64,000 nt of DNA, from positions 310,001-374,000 of the forward strand of contig NZ_PIPO01000001.1 in assembly GCF_003986975.1 (NCBI RefSeq), read 5' to 3'. Source of the stretch: Aliidiomarina soli. Lineage in GTDB: Bacteria > Pseudomonadota > Gammaproteobacteria > Enterobacterales > Alteromonadaceae. The notes below the pieces were generated by a model. The model made no database searches. It was given only the letters and a program-made list of their open reading frames with translations, and was not told where the DNA came from. Positions 18,784 to 26,795 of this stretch are shown here, piece after piece (the stretch's first letter is position 1; every line of letters starts with the position of its first letter). The position numbers were made by a program, and so were the translations under genes.

Positions 18784-19320
18784 ATGTCGATGCAAAAAAT
18801 GGTTAATACGACGCGGGAAGTGAAGTCGCGTCGTGTCCCAACCGGCGACGTTAAGATCATTCCCAAAGGCGAGTTTGTAACCATTACCCAGGACTTAGGT
18901 GGCAATTACACAGTCACCTGGCAGGGTAATATGTTGCGTATTGATGGCACTGATGCAGATGCACTGGGTCGCAAGCCGACTGAGCTTAGCTTCGAGGCGC
19001 CAAGCGATGGCCAGATCAATGAACAGCAGGTGTGGGATGCTCTGGAAACCGTGTATGACCCGGAAATTCCAATTAATCTGTTGTCACTTGGACTGATTTA
19101 TAAAGTCGACATTGATCAGGCCGCGAAAACGGTGCGCATTGATATGACCCTGACGGCACCTGGCTGTGGCATGGGTCCGGTGCTGGTAGGTGACGTGGAA
19201 TACCGCGTGGGTATGGTCCCAAACGTCGAAGAGGTGAAGGTCGAACTGGTATTTGATCCACCGTGGTCGCGCGAGATGATGAGCGAAGAAGCCCAGCTTG
19301 AAGCCGGCGTGTTTTTCTAG
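18784..19320 (+). CDS. sufT: Fe-S maturation protein SufT (DUF59/MIP18 family)
   Basis: About 178 residues. The C-terminal half has the MIP18/DUF59 hallmarks Y-D-P-E-I-P-I-N-L-L-S-L-G-L-I-Y and T-A-P-G-C-G-M-G-P, with the conserved Cys, and ends V-F-D-P-P-W. The N-terminal 80 residues are the SufT-specific extension. SufT helps Fe-S cluster maturation in bacteria that rely on Suf. The ATG at 18784 is preferred to a TTG three bases earlier. It follows sufA within 3 bases. Confidence 0.85.
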   Translation: MSMQKMVNTTREVKSRRVPTGDVKIIPKGEFVTITQDLGGNYTVTWQGNMLRIDGTDADALGRKPTELSFEAPSDGQINEQQVWDALETVYDPEIPINLLSLGLIYKVDIDQAAKTVRIDMTLTAPGCGMGPVLVGDVEYRVGMVPNVEEVKVELVFDPPWSREMMSEEAQLEAGVFF

Positions 19321-19349
19321 AAAATTGTAGTTAAAGGACAGAAGGTCAC

Positions 19350-19748
19350 ATGAGCCTGCCTAGCACTGAAGAAATTATCGATGACTTAGAGTTTCTTGAT
19401 GACTGGGAGCAACGCTACCAGTACATCATTGATTTGGGTAAGCAATTACCTGGCTTGCCGGATGAGCAAAAGAAAGATGAGTATCTGGTACGTGGCTGTC
19501 AGAGCAGTGTATGGATGATTAGCGAAGCTCGTGGCGATAAACTGTTTTTCAAAGTTGATAGCGATGCGATCATAGTGCAGGGGCTACTTGCCCTGGTGCT
19601 GGCAGCCTACGATGGTAAAACCAGCAACGAAATCCAGCAGTTTGATATCGACGGCTACTTTAAGCAACTTGATTTAGAGCGTCATATTTCACCCACGCGG
19701 GGCAATGGCCTGCGCGCTATGGTAGCCAAGATTAAACAGCTGGCGTAG
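19350..19748 (+). CDS. sufE: Sulfur acceptor protein SufE
   Basis: A 132-residue protein that takes the persulfide from SufS and passes it to SufB. The active Cys is in V-R-G-C-Q-S-S-V-W near residue 51, and the family start (E-I-I-D-D-L-E-F-L-D-D-W-E-Q-R-Y-Q-Y-I-I) is clear. AAAGGACAGAAGG ribosome site. It is the last gene of the suf operon and ends 31 bases before the stop of the convergent iscR gene; no intrinsic terminator is obvious between them. Confidence 0.93.
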   Translation: MSLPSTEEIIDDLEFLDDWEQRYQYIIDLGKQLPGLPDEQKKDEYLVRGCQSSVWMISEARGDKLFFKVDSDAIIVQGLLALVLAAYDGKTSNEIQQFDIDGYFKQLDLERHISPTRGNGLRAMVAKIKQLA

Positions 19749-19779
19749 TGCCAGCTAGCAACTCTCTTTACGTCTCTTT

Positions 19780-20241
19780 CTATGTCACTTTGAGCTGCTG
19801 GAACAGCGATGATTCCTGACGGCTGGCAACTGCTTTGACGTCGCCTTTGGCCATCAGCTCACCGAGCGTGATGTTATCCAGAAAGTTAGAGATACGGTCG
19901 CTTAAGTCAGACCATAAGCTGTGGGTCAGGCAGCGTTCGCCTTGCTGACAGTTGGACTTACCCTGACAGCGGGTCGCATCGACTGACTCGTCGACGGCAC
20001 GAATAACCTCACCTATCGCGATTAAGTCAGCACTGCGGCCAAGCCGATATCCACCACCCGGGCCTCGTACGCTGTCTACCAGCTGGTGGCGACGAAGACG
20101 AGAAAACAATTGTTCGAGGTAGGACAGGGAGATTTCCTGGCGCTCGGATATATCCGCCAGTGGTACCGGACCTTTGTCTGCATGTAAGGCCACATCAAGC
20201 ATTGCGGTTACTGCATAACGTCCCTTCGATGTCAGTCTCAT
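19780..20241 (-). CDS. iscR: Fe-S cluster-sensing transcription regulator IscR
   Basis: A 153-residue Rrf2-family repressor starting [16 protein letters not shown], as in E. coli IscR. The winged helix is in residues 1-60. The cluster ligands C92, C98, C104 and H107 are all in the E. coli positions, so it can hold a [2Fe-2S] cluster. It is convergent to the suf operon rather than at the head of an isc operon, and carries its own operator at 20282-20306. It is expected to tune suf transcription to Fe-S demand. Confidence 0.95.
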   Translation of the reverse strand: MRLTSKGRYAVTAMLDVALHADKGPVPLADISERQEISLSYLEQLFSRLRRHQLVDSVRGPGGGYRLGRSADLIAIGEVIRAVDESVDATRCQGKSNCQQGERCLTHSLWSDLSDRISNFLDNITLGELMAKGDVKAVASRQESSLFQQLKVT

Positions 20242-20273
20242 AGCCTTTACTCACCGTCAAATAACAGGTCAAT

Positions 20274-20306
20274 ACTATGGCATACCCGAGTGTTTTACTC
20301 AAGTAT
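20274..20306 (-). promoter_or_regulatory. iscR promoter with IscR-type operator
   Basis: On the minus strand a -35 TTGAGT (20302-20297) is followed after 17 bases by CATAGT (20279-20274), a moderate -10. The 25-base operator at 20282-20306 has the form ATACTTGAGT-N5-ACTCGGGTAT and covers the -35. It differs from the sufB operator at only three of 25 positions. Autorepression by IscR is the natural reading. Confidence 0.8.
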
Positions 20307-20326
20307 TGCCGCGTTGGCTTTGGCGC

Positions 20327-20365
20327 AAAAAAAAAGCCCTGGACCGGGTTGGGACGGTCCAGGGC
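20327..20365 (-). terminator. Intrinsic terminator, minus strand
   Basis: A perfect 10-base-pair stem (20336-20345 with 20356-20365, GCCCTGGACC/GGTCCAGGGC) and a 10-base loop are followed on the minus strand by nine T. The other side lacks a T-run, so it works leftward only. The nearest minus-strand gene upstream ends at 20830, almost 470 bases away. Confidence 0.85.
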
Positions 20366-20505
20366 AATGTTTAAGGCAAGTTGGTAACCTGCCGTTCGCC
20401 TAATTTGTGTTAGCTGCAAGCAAATCAATCATATTGAGGAGCCTGAAAGGATAACTAATAGTAACTCAAGCTTATTGATTATTAGCTATCTGATAATCAC
20501 AGGGG
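20327..20505 (-). ncRNA. Candidate small RNA beside iscR (minus strand)
   Basis: A perfect -10 TATAAT on the minus strand (20513-20508), with only a poor -35, would start a transcript near 20501-20505 that ends at the strong terminator at 20327-20365. The product is about 175 bases and has no plausible reading frame. No known sRNA family was recognised. The alternative is that the terminator belongs to a very long 3' untranslated tail of the amidohydrolase gene, possibly processed. Confidence 0.4.
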
Positions 20506-20546
20506 TTATTATACGTGACTTGCTTAAGAGGTACAGAGAAGTTCGG

Positions 20547-20654
20547 ATGAGAACTATTTATTCGAGCATGGCCTTTGCTAGGGCGATTCAAGCTTTGCAG
20601 GGGGATGTCGATACTATATATAGCGATTCATCAAATTGTCATCATACTGCCTGA
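20547..20654 (+). CDS. Possible 35-residue peptide in the iscR intergenic region
   Basis: ATG at 20547 opens 35 codons (M-R-T-I-Y-S-S-M-A-F...C-H-H-T-A). The ribosome site (AGAGAAG) is weak, and no protein family is recognised. It lies in the plus-strand transcript that would end at 20757-20791. An untranslated RNA is at least as likely. Confidence 0.15.
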   Translation: MRTIYSSMAFARAIQALQGDVDTIYSDSSNCHHTA

Positions 20655-20756
20655 TAAGTGACATTTAACCTAGGTAGCATGTCTGACATTGAAGTTTGGC
20701 TCGCAAGCTTTTTAACTGTGTATCCCTAAATCTCACTTCCCTGGAATTTAGGATTT

Positions 20757-20791
20757 GCCCCCAGCGTACTTACACTGGGGGCTTTTTTTTT
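20757..20791 (+). terminator. Intrinsic terminator, plus strand
   Basis: GCCCCCAG (20757-20764) pairs with CTGGGGGC (20775-20782) around a 10-base loop, followed by nine T. It points rightward, but no plus-strand gene of normal size precedes it: sufE ends 1 kb away and iscR lies between in the opposite direction. It implies a plus-strand transcript arising within 20370-20750. The minus side has no T-run, so it does not serve the amidohydrolase gene. Confidence 0.85.
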
Positions 20792-20829
20792 GCGCCAGAC
20801 TTGAGCTGTACGCGTGCGCTGTCAGATGG

Positions 20830-22134
20830 CTATTGCTGGGGGTAATCAACCACCCAGTTAATAAATAGCTCAACGCCGACTTTGAGTGCGTCTTCGTCTG
20901 CGTAGAAATATGGCGAGTGGTTGCTTGGTGCGCTGGCGGCATCCTGATCCGGCGGAGTGATACCTAAGAACACAAACATGCCCGGTACTTCGTTGGCAAA
21001 GAATGAAAAGTCTTCGGCCCCGGTCACCAGTGCGTTCTCATGTACATTGTCTTCACCTGCTACGCGCAAGGTTGTTGGCATCAGTCGGTCCACTAAGGCG
21101 GCATCATTCGATGTTACCGGATACCCTTCATGAATGGTGACTTCAGCCGTTGCACCACTGGATTGGGCAGTGTGCTCTGCGGTGTGAGTCAGCTTTTCGA
21201 AGATCTGCTGGCGGTTATCCATGTCAAAGTTACGAATGGTGCCTTCCAGGTAAACTTCATCCGGGATAATGTTATTGCGTACACCACCTTCGACGATGCC
21301 AAAGCTAAGCACCGCTGGAGCTTTGGTAATATCAATCTGGCGACTGACGATGCTTTGCGAGTTGGTAATAATCTGACCAGCAGCGACAATAGGGTCAACC
21401 CCGCCCCATGGCCGCGAGCCATGAGTCTGTTGGCCCTGAACACGGATCTCAAAGCGGTCTGAGGATGCCATCAAGGGGCCACGACGATAACCAATCTGCC
21501 CGGTATTTCCGGCCGACCAAACGTGGATACCGAGCACGGCGTCCGGGGTATGCTCAGCGAAGATTCCTTCTTCGAGCATTAATTCTGCGCCACCTTCTTC
21601 GTCTCCCGGCGCGCCTTCTTCAGCAGGCTGGAAGATAAACATGATATTGCCTGCGAGATCGTCCTGAATACCAGCGAGGTACTCAGCCGCACCCATTAAC
21701 ATCGCGACGTGTAAATCATGACCACAGGCATGCATTACACCCACTTCATTACCACGGTATTCGCCCACAGCAGTCGACGCAAAGGGGACGTCAGTGCGTT
21801 CTGTGACCGGCAGTGCATCCATATCGGCGCGCAGCGCGATAGTCGGACCAGGTTTGCCACCGCGTAAGAAGCCAACAACACCGGTATGGGCTATTTCGGT
21901 CTGAACCTCCATGCCCAGTTCGCGCAGATGTTCAGCGACCAGGGCAGAGGTGCGAAATTCCCGGTTACTTAATTCAGGGTGTTGATGAAGGTCTCGTCGC
22001 CAGTCGATAACGCGTTGTTCTAACTGAGCTGAAATGGAATGGCTGGCGTTATTGGCGGATGCGGGCAGGCTGGCACTTAAGCCGACACTAAGACCTATAG
22101 TCAGGGCCAGTGTGCTGGTTAACGATTTAAACAT
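20830..22134 (-). CDS. Exported M20-family amidohydrolase
   Basis: A 434-residue hydrolase of the N-acyl-amino-acid/hippurate amidohydrolase group, with a signal peptide cleaved near A-S-A-N. Metal and catalytic elements are intact: R-A-D-M-D-A-L-P-V, M-H-A-C-G-H-D-L-H, and F-I-F-Q-P-A-E-E-G. It probably releases amino acids from acylated forms or processes peptides in the periplasm. M20 enzymes of this type are usually cytosolic, so export fits a protein-degrading lifestyle. No intrinsic terminator directly follows on its strand. Confidence 0.85.
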   Translation of the reverse strand: MFKSLTSTLALTIGLSVGLSASLPASANNASHSISAQLEQRVIDWRRDLHQHPELSNREFRTSALVAEHLRELGMEVQTEIAHTGVVGFLRGGKPGPTIALRADMDALPVTERTDVPFASTAVGEYRGNEVGVMHACGHDLHVAMLMGAAEYLAGIQDDLAGNIMFIFQPAEEGAPGDEEGGAELMLEEGIFAEHTPDAVLGIHVWSAGNTGQIGYRRGPLMASSDRFEIRVQGQQTHGSRPWGGVDPIVAAGQIITNSQSIVSRQIDITKAPAVLSFGIVEGGVRNNIIPDEVYLEGTIRNFDMDNRQQIFEKLTHTAEHTAQSSGATAEVTIHEGYPVTSNDAALVDRLMPTTLRVAGEDNVHENALVTGAEDFSFFANEVPGMFVFLGITPPDQDAASAPSNHSPYFYADEDALKVGVELFINWVVDYPQQ

Positions 22135-22261
22135 GAACTACCTCGTGAGTGGCAAGAAAGCAACGGCGCGAGTGACTTAGCACTTACGCCATCCGGACTT
22201 TCACAATGATAAAGTTAACGGCATCTGTCAATCACTTGCTGAACTAGCAGCGGCAGAATGT

Positions 22262-23188
22262 TCAGAGCCAGTTAGTCAGGATAATACCGACGCCGATGCT
22301 TTGGGTATGGTAATCGTAATCGATCAGGGACTCGCCATAGCCGTTGAAGTATTGCACGTAGCCCTGGAAGTTCTCCCATAACGGAAAGCTGAAGCCGACG
22401 CGTAATGCTCCGCGATTGTCGTCGCTGCGAAAGTTGTTACGCAGCGTGACATCGACCGACAGTTCATCCCAGGTGTAAACAAAGCTGAAGTCACCATAAC
22501 CTAGATACTTATGAATATCCGGGTTGTCGTCCTCACTGTTTTCGGGAATGCGCCACCAGGGACGGAAGGCGAAGACAAGGTCGTCTCGCTCAAAGACGAG
22601 TTCTGCAATTACCCGGTTCCAGGACCTGGAGCCTGGTTCGGAGCGTCCGTTTGACTGGTGATTGAGGCTAAGATTCAGAAACTTCGGGTTAACACCGAGG
22701 AAGGACCAGTCACCAAGGTCAAAAGCAACAAAGACTTCAGGTTCATAGTTGGTTTCACGAAACGGTCGTGATGCAGAACCATTGTAGGCCTGCCAGTAAG
22801 ATTGCTGGGTATAAGCTACCCAGAGCGAGTGCTTGGTACCAAATAAATTGGTATCAATGGGGTATTTAAAGCTGAACTGCAGCTGCAGTTCAACATTTTC
22901 AATGTCACGGGCATTTGGAATACTATCAAATGCATCCGGGTTGGTGCGCGTGGTGTACTTCGCCGGCAGCACATAGTTTTGTCGGTGCGGGGTTAGTACA
23001 TACGGATTGTCTGCACTGTCACGTTCTGCTTCAGCGCGTCTATCAACGCGGCTTTCTTCTTCGCCATTTTGCTGTCCGCGGCGGCTTTCCTCGTCCTGAC
23101 TGTTCGAGTCGGCAGCGCTGGTTGACAAGCTGAACCCCAGTAACAAGGTAAACATGCCCAGTTGTACTGGGGGTAAACGGTTAATCAT
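22262..23188 (-). CDS. pldA: Outer-membrane phospholipase A (PldA)
   Basis: A 308-residue beta-barrel phospholipase with a signal peptide (cleavage about S-A-A). The OMPLA active-site stretch L-N-H-Q-S-N-G-R-S is present: His and Ser are two apart, and the Asn in S-W-N-R is 14 after the His, the spacing of H142/S144/N156 in E. coli. The family motif Y-T-Q-Q-S-Y-W-Q and the last residues I-L-T-N-W-L fit. It is Ca-dependent and dimeric in known members and degrades phospholipids that reach the outer leaflet. Residues 25-55 are an acidic Glu/Arg-rich insert. The gene overlaps the upstream small membrane protein gene by 8 bases. Confidence 0.9.
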   Translation of the reverse strand: MINRLPPVQLGMFTLLLGFSLSTSAADSNSQDEESRRGQQNGEEESRVDRRAEAERDSADNPYVLTPHRQNYVLPAKYTTRTNPDAFDSIPNARDIENVELQLQFSFKYPIDTNLFGTKHSLWVAYTQQSYWQAYNGSASRPFRETNYEPEVFVAFDLGDWSFLGVNPKFLNLSLNHQSNGRSEPGSRSWNRVIAELVFERDDLVFAFRPWWRIPENSEDDNPDIHKYLGYGDFSFVYTWDELSVDVTLRNNFRSDDNRGALRVGFSFPLWENFQGYVQYFNGYGESLIDYDYHTQSIGVGIILTNWL

Positions 23189-23549
23189 GGTGACTATCCT
23201 TTTTTACGAAAATAACGCTAAAGCCTCTATGGTGTTTGCTTAAGGCAGACCCAAGTGACCAGATACTAATCGGAATAGCGATCACGAAATTGCCTATCAG
23301 GGCGAGATTTTGCGCGCTTTCAGGGCTGTCACTGACGATCCCGAACACAACACCGGCAACTAGACCAATGGCTATGCTGATAACGGTAAAGCGCCAGGTA
23401 AACGACCACCAGATGGAAAGCACTATACCGAGGTTGTTATCAGCGTCTGTTCGTTCGACAGGTTGTGCCGCATGGTAATCAGTGGGTGGGGTAGGGGTAC
23501 GCTCGTTCGAACTGCTGGCTTGTTGACTGACATACTCATGATCAGACAT
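23181..23549 (-). CDS. Small membrane protein upstream of pldA
   Basis: A 122-residue protein I do not recognise. The first 40 residues are polar and disordered-looking (Ser/Thr/Pro). Two hydrophobic segments lie at about 47-72 and 82-103, and the tail is basic with two final His. Its end overlaps the pldA start by 8 bases, so translation of the two is probably coupled. The role is unknown; a link to envelope or PldA control is only positional. Confidence 0.65.
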   Translation of the reverse strand: MSDHEYVSQQASSSNERTPTPPTDYHAAQPVERTDADNNLGIVLSIWWSFTWRFTVISIAIGLVAGVVFGIVSDSPESAQNLALIGNFVIAIPISIWSLGSALSKHHRGFSVIFVKKDSHHD

Positions 23550-23623
23550 TTCAACTCCGTTTGGGCTACTTATTATTGTCGCTTAAGCCTAGGCTTAGTT
23601 GGCTATTTTCTCAAGTAAAAGAA

Positions 23624-23651
23624 AAGGCGCCTGCATGGCTGCAGACGCCTT
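23624..23651 (-). terminator. Intrinsic terminator of the S9 peptidase gene
   Basis: A 12-base-pair stem (one G-T pair) with a 4-base loop is followed on the minus strand by TTTTCTTTT. It lies 52 bases beyond the stop of the S9 peptidase gene. Confidence 0.82.
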
Positions 23652-23703
23652 ATTGCTTGCTTTTTGGCTGAGTTCGCTGGCTATGAATTAGCCATTGGCG
23701 GGG

Positions 23704-26133
23704 TCAGTCCTCAGCGTGTTTGACGAACTCATCTAACCATTCAATGGTTTCCCATAGCATATGGAGCACGGACTCGCGTGCACGGTAGCCATGTGACTCC
23801 AACGGCAGCATAACCAAACGGGTGGTCCCGCCAAGCCCTTTAACCGCCTGGAAAAGACGCTCGCTTTGCATCGGAAAGGTTCCTGAGTTGTTGTCATTCT
23901 GGCCGTGGATTAACAACAGCGGAGTCTTAATCTGATGGGCCGAAAAGAATGGCGACATGGTCTGATACAGCGCCGGGTCATCCCATACGGTGCGCTCTTC
24001 ACGCTGGAAACCAAAAGGTGTCAGGGTGCGGTTATAGGCACCACTGCGGGCGATACCAGCCTGAAAGAGATCAGAGTGAGCCAGCACATTGGCCGTCATG
24101 AAGGCACCGTAGGAATGCCCTCCAAGGGCGACCCGTTCTGGATCAGTAACGCCGCGCTCCACACCTGCCTGAATGGCTGCTTCAGAATTCATAATCAACT
24201 GGTCGATAAAGGTGTCGTTCGGCAATGCGTCGCCTTCACCAACAATTGGCATGGTCGCATTGTCCATCACGGCATACCCTTGGGTAGCCAGGAACTGCGG
24301 ACGCCAGTAACTGATCCGGTTGAACTCGTAGGGCGAGCCGGAGACCTGAGCCGCATCGGCATTGCTGCGATATTCGCGCGGGTAAGCCCAGATTATGGTT
24401 GGCAGGGGCCCATCGCGCTCAGCGTCATAGCCATCGGGTAAAAACAGGGTCGCTGACATTGCAAGGCCATCTTCACGTTCGTAGTGAATCAGTTCACGAC
24501 TGATGCCCAGGGTGTGTGGCATTGGATGCGCAGTTTCGGTGAGGGCAACCAGGCTGTCATTGGTAAGGCTGCGTTTGTAAAAATCAGCCGGTTGATCAAC
24601 GGCCTCACGCTGGGTCAGAAAGGTCATGCTGGTGGCGTCGAGCAGAGCGCGAGGCATTTCGTAGTACGGCGCCTCTGAGCGCCATAAACGCTCACTACTG
24701 GAGTCCTGCAGTGAGAAGCGATCGATAAACGGCCGGTCACCTTGGTCTGAGGCACCGTCACCAATCATTAGCAGGTGACCGTCTTCAATGCGTAACACCG
24801 AACGACCAAACTCATTGCGGCGCATAACAGGGTCGCCCGGGTCACTGTATCTGTCCTGCCAGGAGCGTTCCCACAGCATTGTAGGATTCTCAGGATGGTT
24901 TGGGTTGAGGTGCCAGACCCGCTCTTCACGGCTGGCCCACCAGCGCTCGGAGATAATCGCGTTTTCATCATCACCAGCGTGTATACCGGCAAAACGGTTA
25001 CGCAACTGAATAAGCTGCTCAGGGTCATCCTCAAAAGGTGCACTGAGCTGATAGACAGCGTCCCGATAGTCAGTCTCTTCGTTTGGGTTCCCGCTATCCA
25101 GAGCTTGTGCCCACACCAGAGTCGCTGCTGCATCATTGCGCCAGCTGATACTACGACGTTCGGGCACGACTGCGTCAAATGAAATTGGCAGATTGTCGGC
25201 TAATGCCTGATCAACGACCTGATAGACGCGTTCGCCATCGAGGTTCCAGACGTCACTGCGGCGAGCAAAACGAAAATGCGGAACCGAGTATGAATAAGGC
25301 CGCTGTAGCTCGGTCACCAACAGGTAATTGCTGTCTGGAGACAGAGCGAGATCATTGTAAACAGCTTCCTCACCCAGGTAACTTACGTCACCGTCTAGAC
25401 TGATGCGGGCGATACGACTGCTAAAGTAATGGTCGAACAATGCTTCGTCGTGGCTGTTGGCGAGCAAGTCCTGATAGGTCCGGGCAGGGGCGGTACGGCC
25501 CCTGCTTTCGGTAATCACAGGTCCGCTGGGGACTGGACTGGCTGCCGGTTCGTCACCGCGTTCAGGGCTTACGGCCATGGTATAAACGGCATCACTACTA
25601 CGGTTCCAGTGCACATTCGCTCCCCACACAGCATTCACTTGCACATCGCTCCAACGCGATGCCTCGCCGCTACTGGCATTAACGCGATAGAGCTCAACCT
25701 GTTCGTCTGCCATATTCAGTAGGGCAAGGTGTTCAGCGTTCGGTGACCAGCTACTGTCCACAATACGGGCGTCGTCAGGCAGCCCTGTGATCTCGACTCG
25801 TTCACCGGAATCAATGGTAAGAATTTCCAGCCGTTCGGCGTAACGTGCCTGACTGATGCTATTGTTCGCCGGGTTGATACGTCGCCCAGCTAAACGGTAT
25901 TCGGGGGTCGCTAAATCAGTCAACGAGGGCAGGGCAGGAAGATGCTGGATCAGCATATAATCGCCGCCTGGCGCGACACTGGCATTTGGCGCGGGGGCTG
26001 CATCTACTATATCGATGACTGCCTGCGGTGGTTGTTGATAGCCGGAATCAGCCTGGCTGGCCAGGCTGACACTGCTGGCTGCGACGAGCAGCACACAGCA
26101 ACTCAGGGTTGAACCCTGTATTGTATAATTCAT
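23704..26133 (-). CDS. Exported S9 family peptidase (glutamyl endopeptidase-like, S9D)
   Basis: An 809-residue serine peptidase with a signal peptide cleaved near L-A-S-Q-A. The N-terminal 520 residues are a WD/beta-propeller region with S-P-N-A-E-H and S-P-D-S-N-Y repeats. The C-terminal hydrolase domain has the nucleophile in G-G-H-S-Y-G-A-F-M-T-A-N, an Asp after L-L-L-I-H-G-Q-N-D-N-N, and the late His in L-E-S-H-G-Y. The Y-G-A-F-M-T-A-N form and the length resemble the S9D glutamyl endopeptidases more than dipeptidyl-peptidase IV. Substrate choice is inferred only from this resemblance. Confidence 0.85.
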   Translation of the reverse strand: MNYTIQGSTLSCCVLLVAASSVSLASQADSGYQQPPQAVIDIVDAAPAPNASVAPGGDYMLIQHLPALPSLTDLATPEYRLAGRRINPANNSISQARYAERLEILTIDSGERVEITGLPDDARIVDSSWSPNAEHLALLNMADEQVELYRVNASSGEASRWSDVQVNAVWGANVHWNRSSDAVYTMAVSPERGDEPAASPVPSGPVITESRGRTAPARTYQDLLANSHDEALFDHYFSSRIARISLDGDVSYLGEEAVYNDLALSPDSNYLLVTELQRPYSYSVPHFRFARRSDVWNLDGERVYQVVDQALADNLPISFDAVVPERRSISWRNDAAATLVWAQALDSGNPNEETDYRDAVYQLSAPFEDDPEQLIQLRNRFAGIHAGDDENAIISERWWASREERVWHLNPNHPENPTMLWERSWQDRYSDPGDPVMRRNEFGRSVLRIEDGHLLMIGDGASDQGDRPFIDRFSLQDSSSERLWRSEAPYYEMPRALLDATSMTFLTQREAVDQPADFYKRSLTNDSLVALTETAHPMPHTLGISRELIHYEREDGLAMSATLFLPDGYDAERDGPLPTIIWAYPREYRSNADAAQVSGSPYEFNRISYWRPQFLATQGYAVMDNATMPIVGEGDALPNDTFIDQLIMNSEAAIQAGVERGVTDPERVALGGHSYGAFMTANVLAHSDLFQAGIARSGAYNRTLTPFGFQREERTVWDDPALYQTMSPFFSAHQIKTPLLLIHGQNDNNSGTFPMQSERLFQAVKGLGGTTRLVMLPLESHGYRARESVLHMLWETIEWLDEFVKHAED

Positions 26134-26266
26134 GACATTGCCTCATTGGTTTTTGCTTTCACAGCAAGGTACTCCCTACAGATACACGGAGGAAGTAGTT
26201 GATTCATACTGATAGTGGCTGTCGGGGCAGGTAAGCTCAAGGGCAATGCGATGGAACGCCCAACAA

Positions 26267-26290
26267 AAAAGGCACCTTTCGGTGCCTTTT
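26267..26290. terminator. Bidirectional intrinsic terminator after slyD
   Basis: AAAAGGCACC pairs with GGTGCCTTTT around TTTC, giving a 10-base-pair stem with T-rich ends on both strands. On the minus strand it lies 20 bases after the slyD stop. Confidence 0.85.
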
Positions 26291-26309
26291 CGTGGATGCG
26301 GGGAGCAGA

Positions 26310-26795
26310 TTAGTGCTCAACGCCTCCTTTACCGTGAACGTGACCATGGTCAAGTTCTTCAGCTGTTGCTTCACGAACGTCTACTACTTCGACGTCGAAG
26401 CTCAGGTTAACGCCTGCCAGAGGGTGGTTACCGTCAACCGTTACAGTGTCGTCATTGACTTCGACGACAAGCACTGATTGCTCACCCTGGTCGGTGCTGG
26501 CACGGAACTGCATGCCAGGCTCAACTTCATTTTCGCCAAACATTTGACGAGGAACAGCCTGGATTAGGCCGTCGTGACGCTCACCGTAGGCTTCTTCTGC
26601 TGCTACGTCCGCTGAGAAAGTGTCGCCCGCGGTCTTGCCTTCCAATGCTTTTTCCAGGCCTGGGATCAACATGCCACGGCCAAAAATAAAGGCCAAAGGC
26701 TGTTCTTCGCTGGATTTGTCTAACACCTCACCTGCTGGGTTTTTTACAGCATAATGGATGGTTACGGCTTTATCTGCGGTTATTGCTTCACTCAT
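26310..26795 (-). CDS. slyD: FKBP-type peptidyl-prolyl isomerase SlyD
   Basis: A 161-residue prolyl isomerase and chaperone. The FKBP half-domains flank an inserted IF chaperone domain. V-D-G-N-H-P-L-A-G and R-E-A-T-A-E-E-L-D-H-G-H-V-H-G match E. coli SlyD, but the long metal-binding His/Cys tail is cut to H-G-H-V-H-G-K-G-G-V-E-H. Nickel handling may therefore be reduced, which is inference. The start overlaps the end of ygfZ by 8 bases, so the two are translationally coupled. Confidence 0.92.
   Translation of the reverse strand: MSEAITADKAVTIHYAVKNPAGEVLDKSSEEQPLAFIFGRGMLIPGLEKALEGKTAGDTFSADVAAEEAYGERHDGLIQAVPRQMFGENEVEPGMQFRASTDQGEQSVLVVEVNDDTVTVDGNHPLAGVNLSFDVEVVDVREATAEELDHGHVHGKGGVEH

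Noticed and set aside
20195-20428. A 77-codon minus-strand frame upstream of iscR
   Set aside because: It runs through the intrinsic terminator and the iscR promoter and operator, so it is not a real gene.
23935-24441. A 168-codon plus-strand frame inside the S9 peptidase gene
   Set aside because: Shadow of a convincing peptidase catalytic domain.
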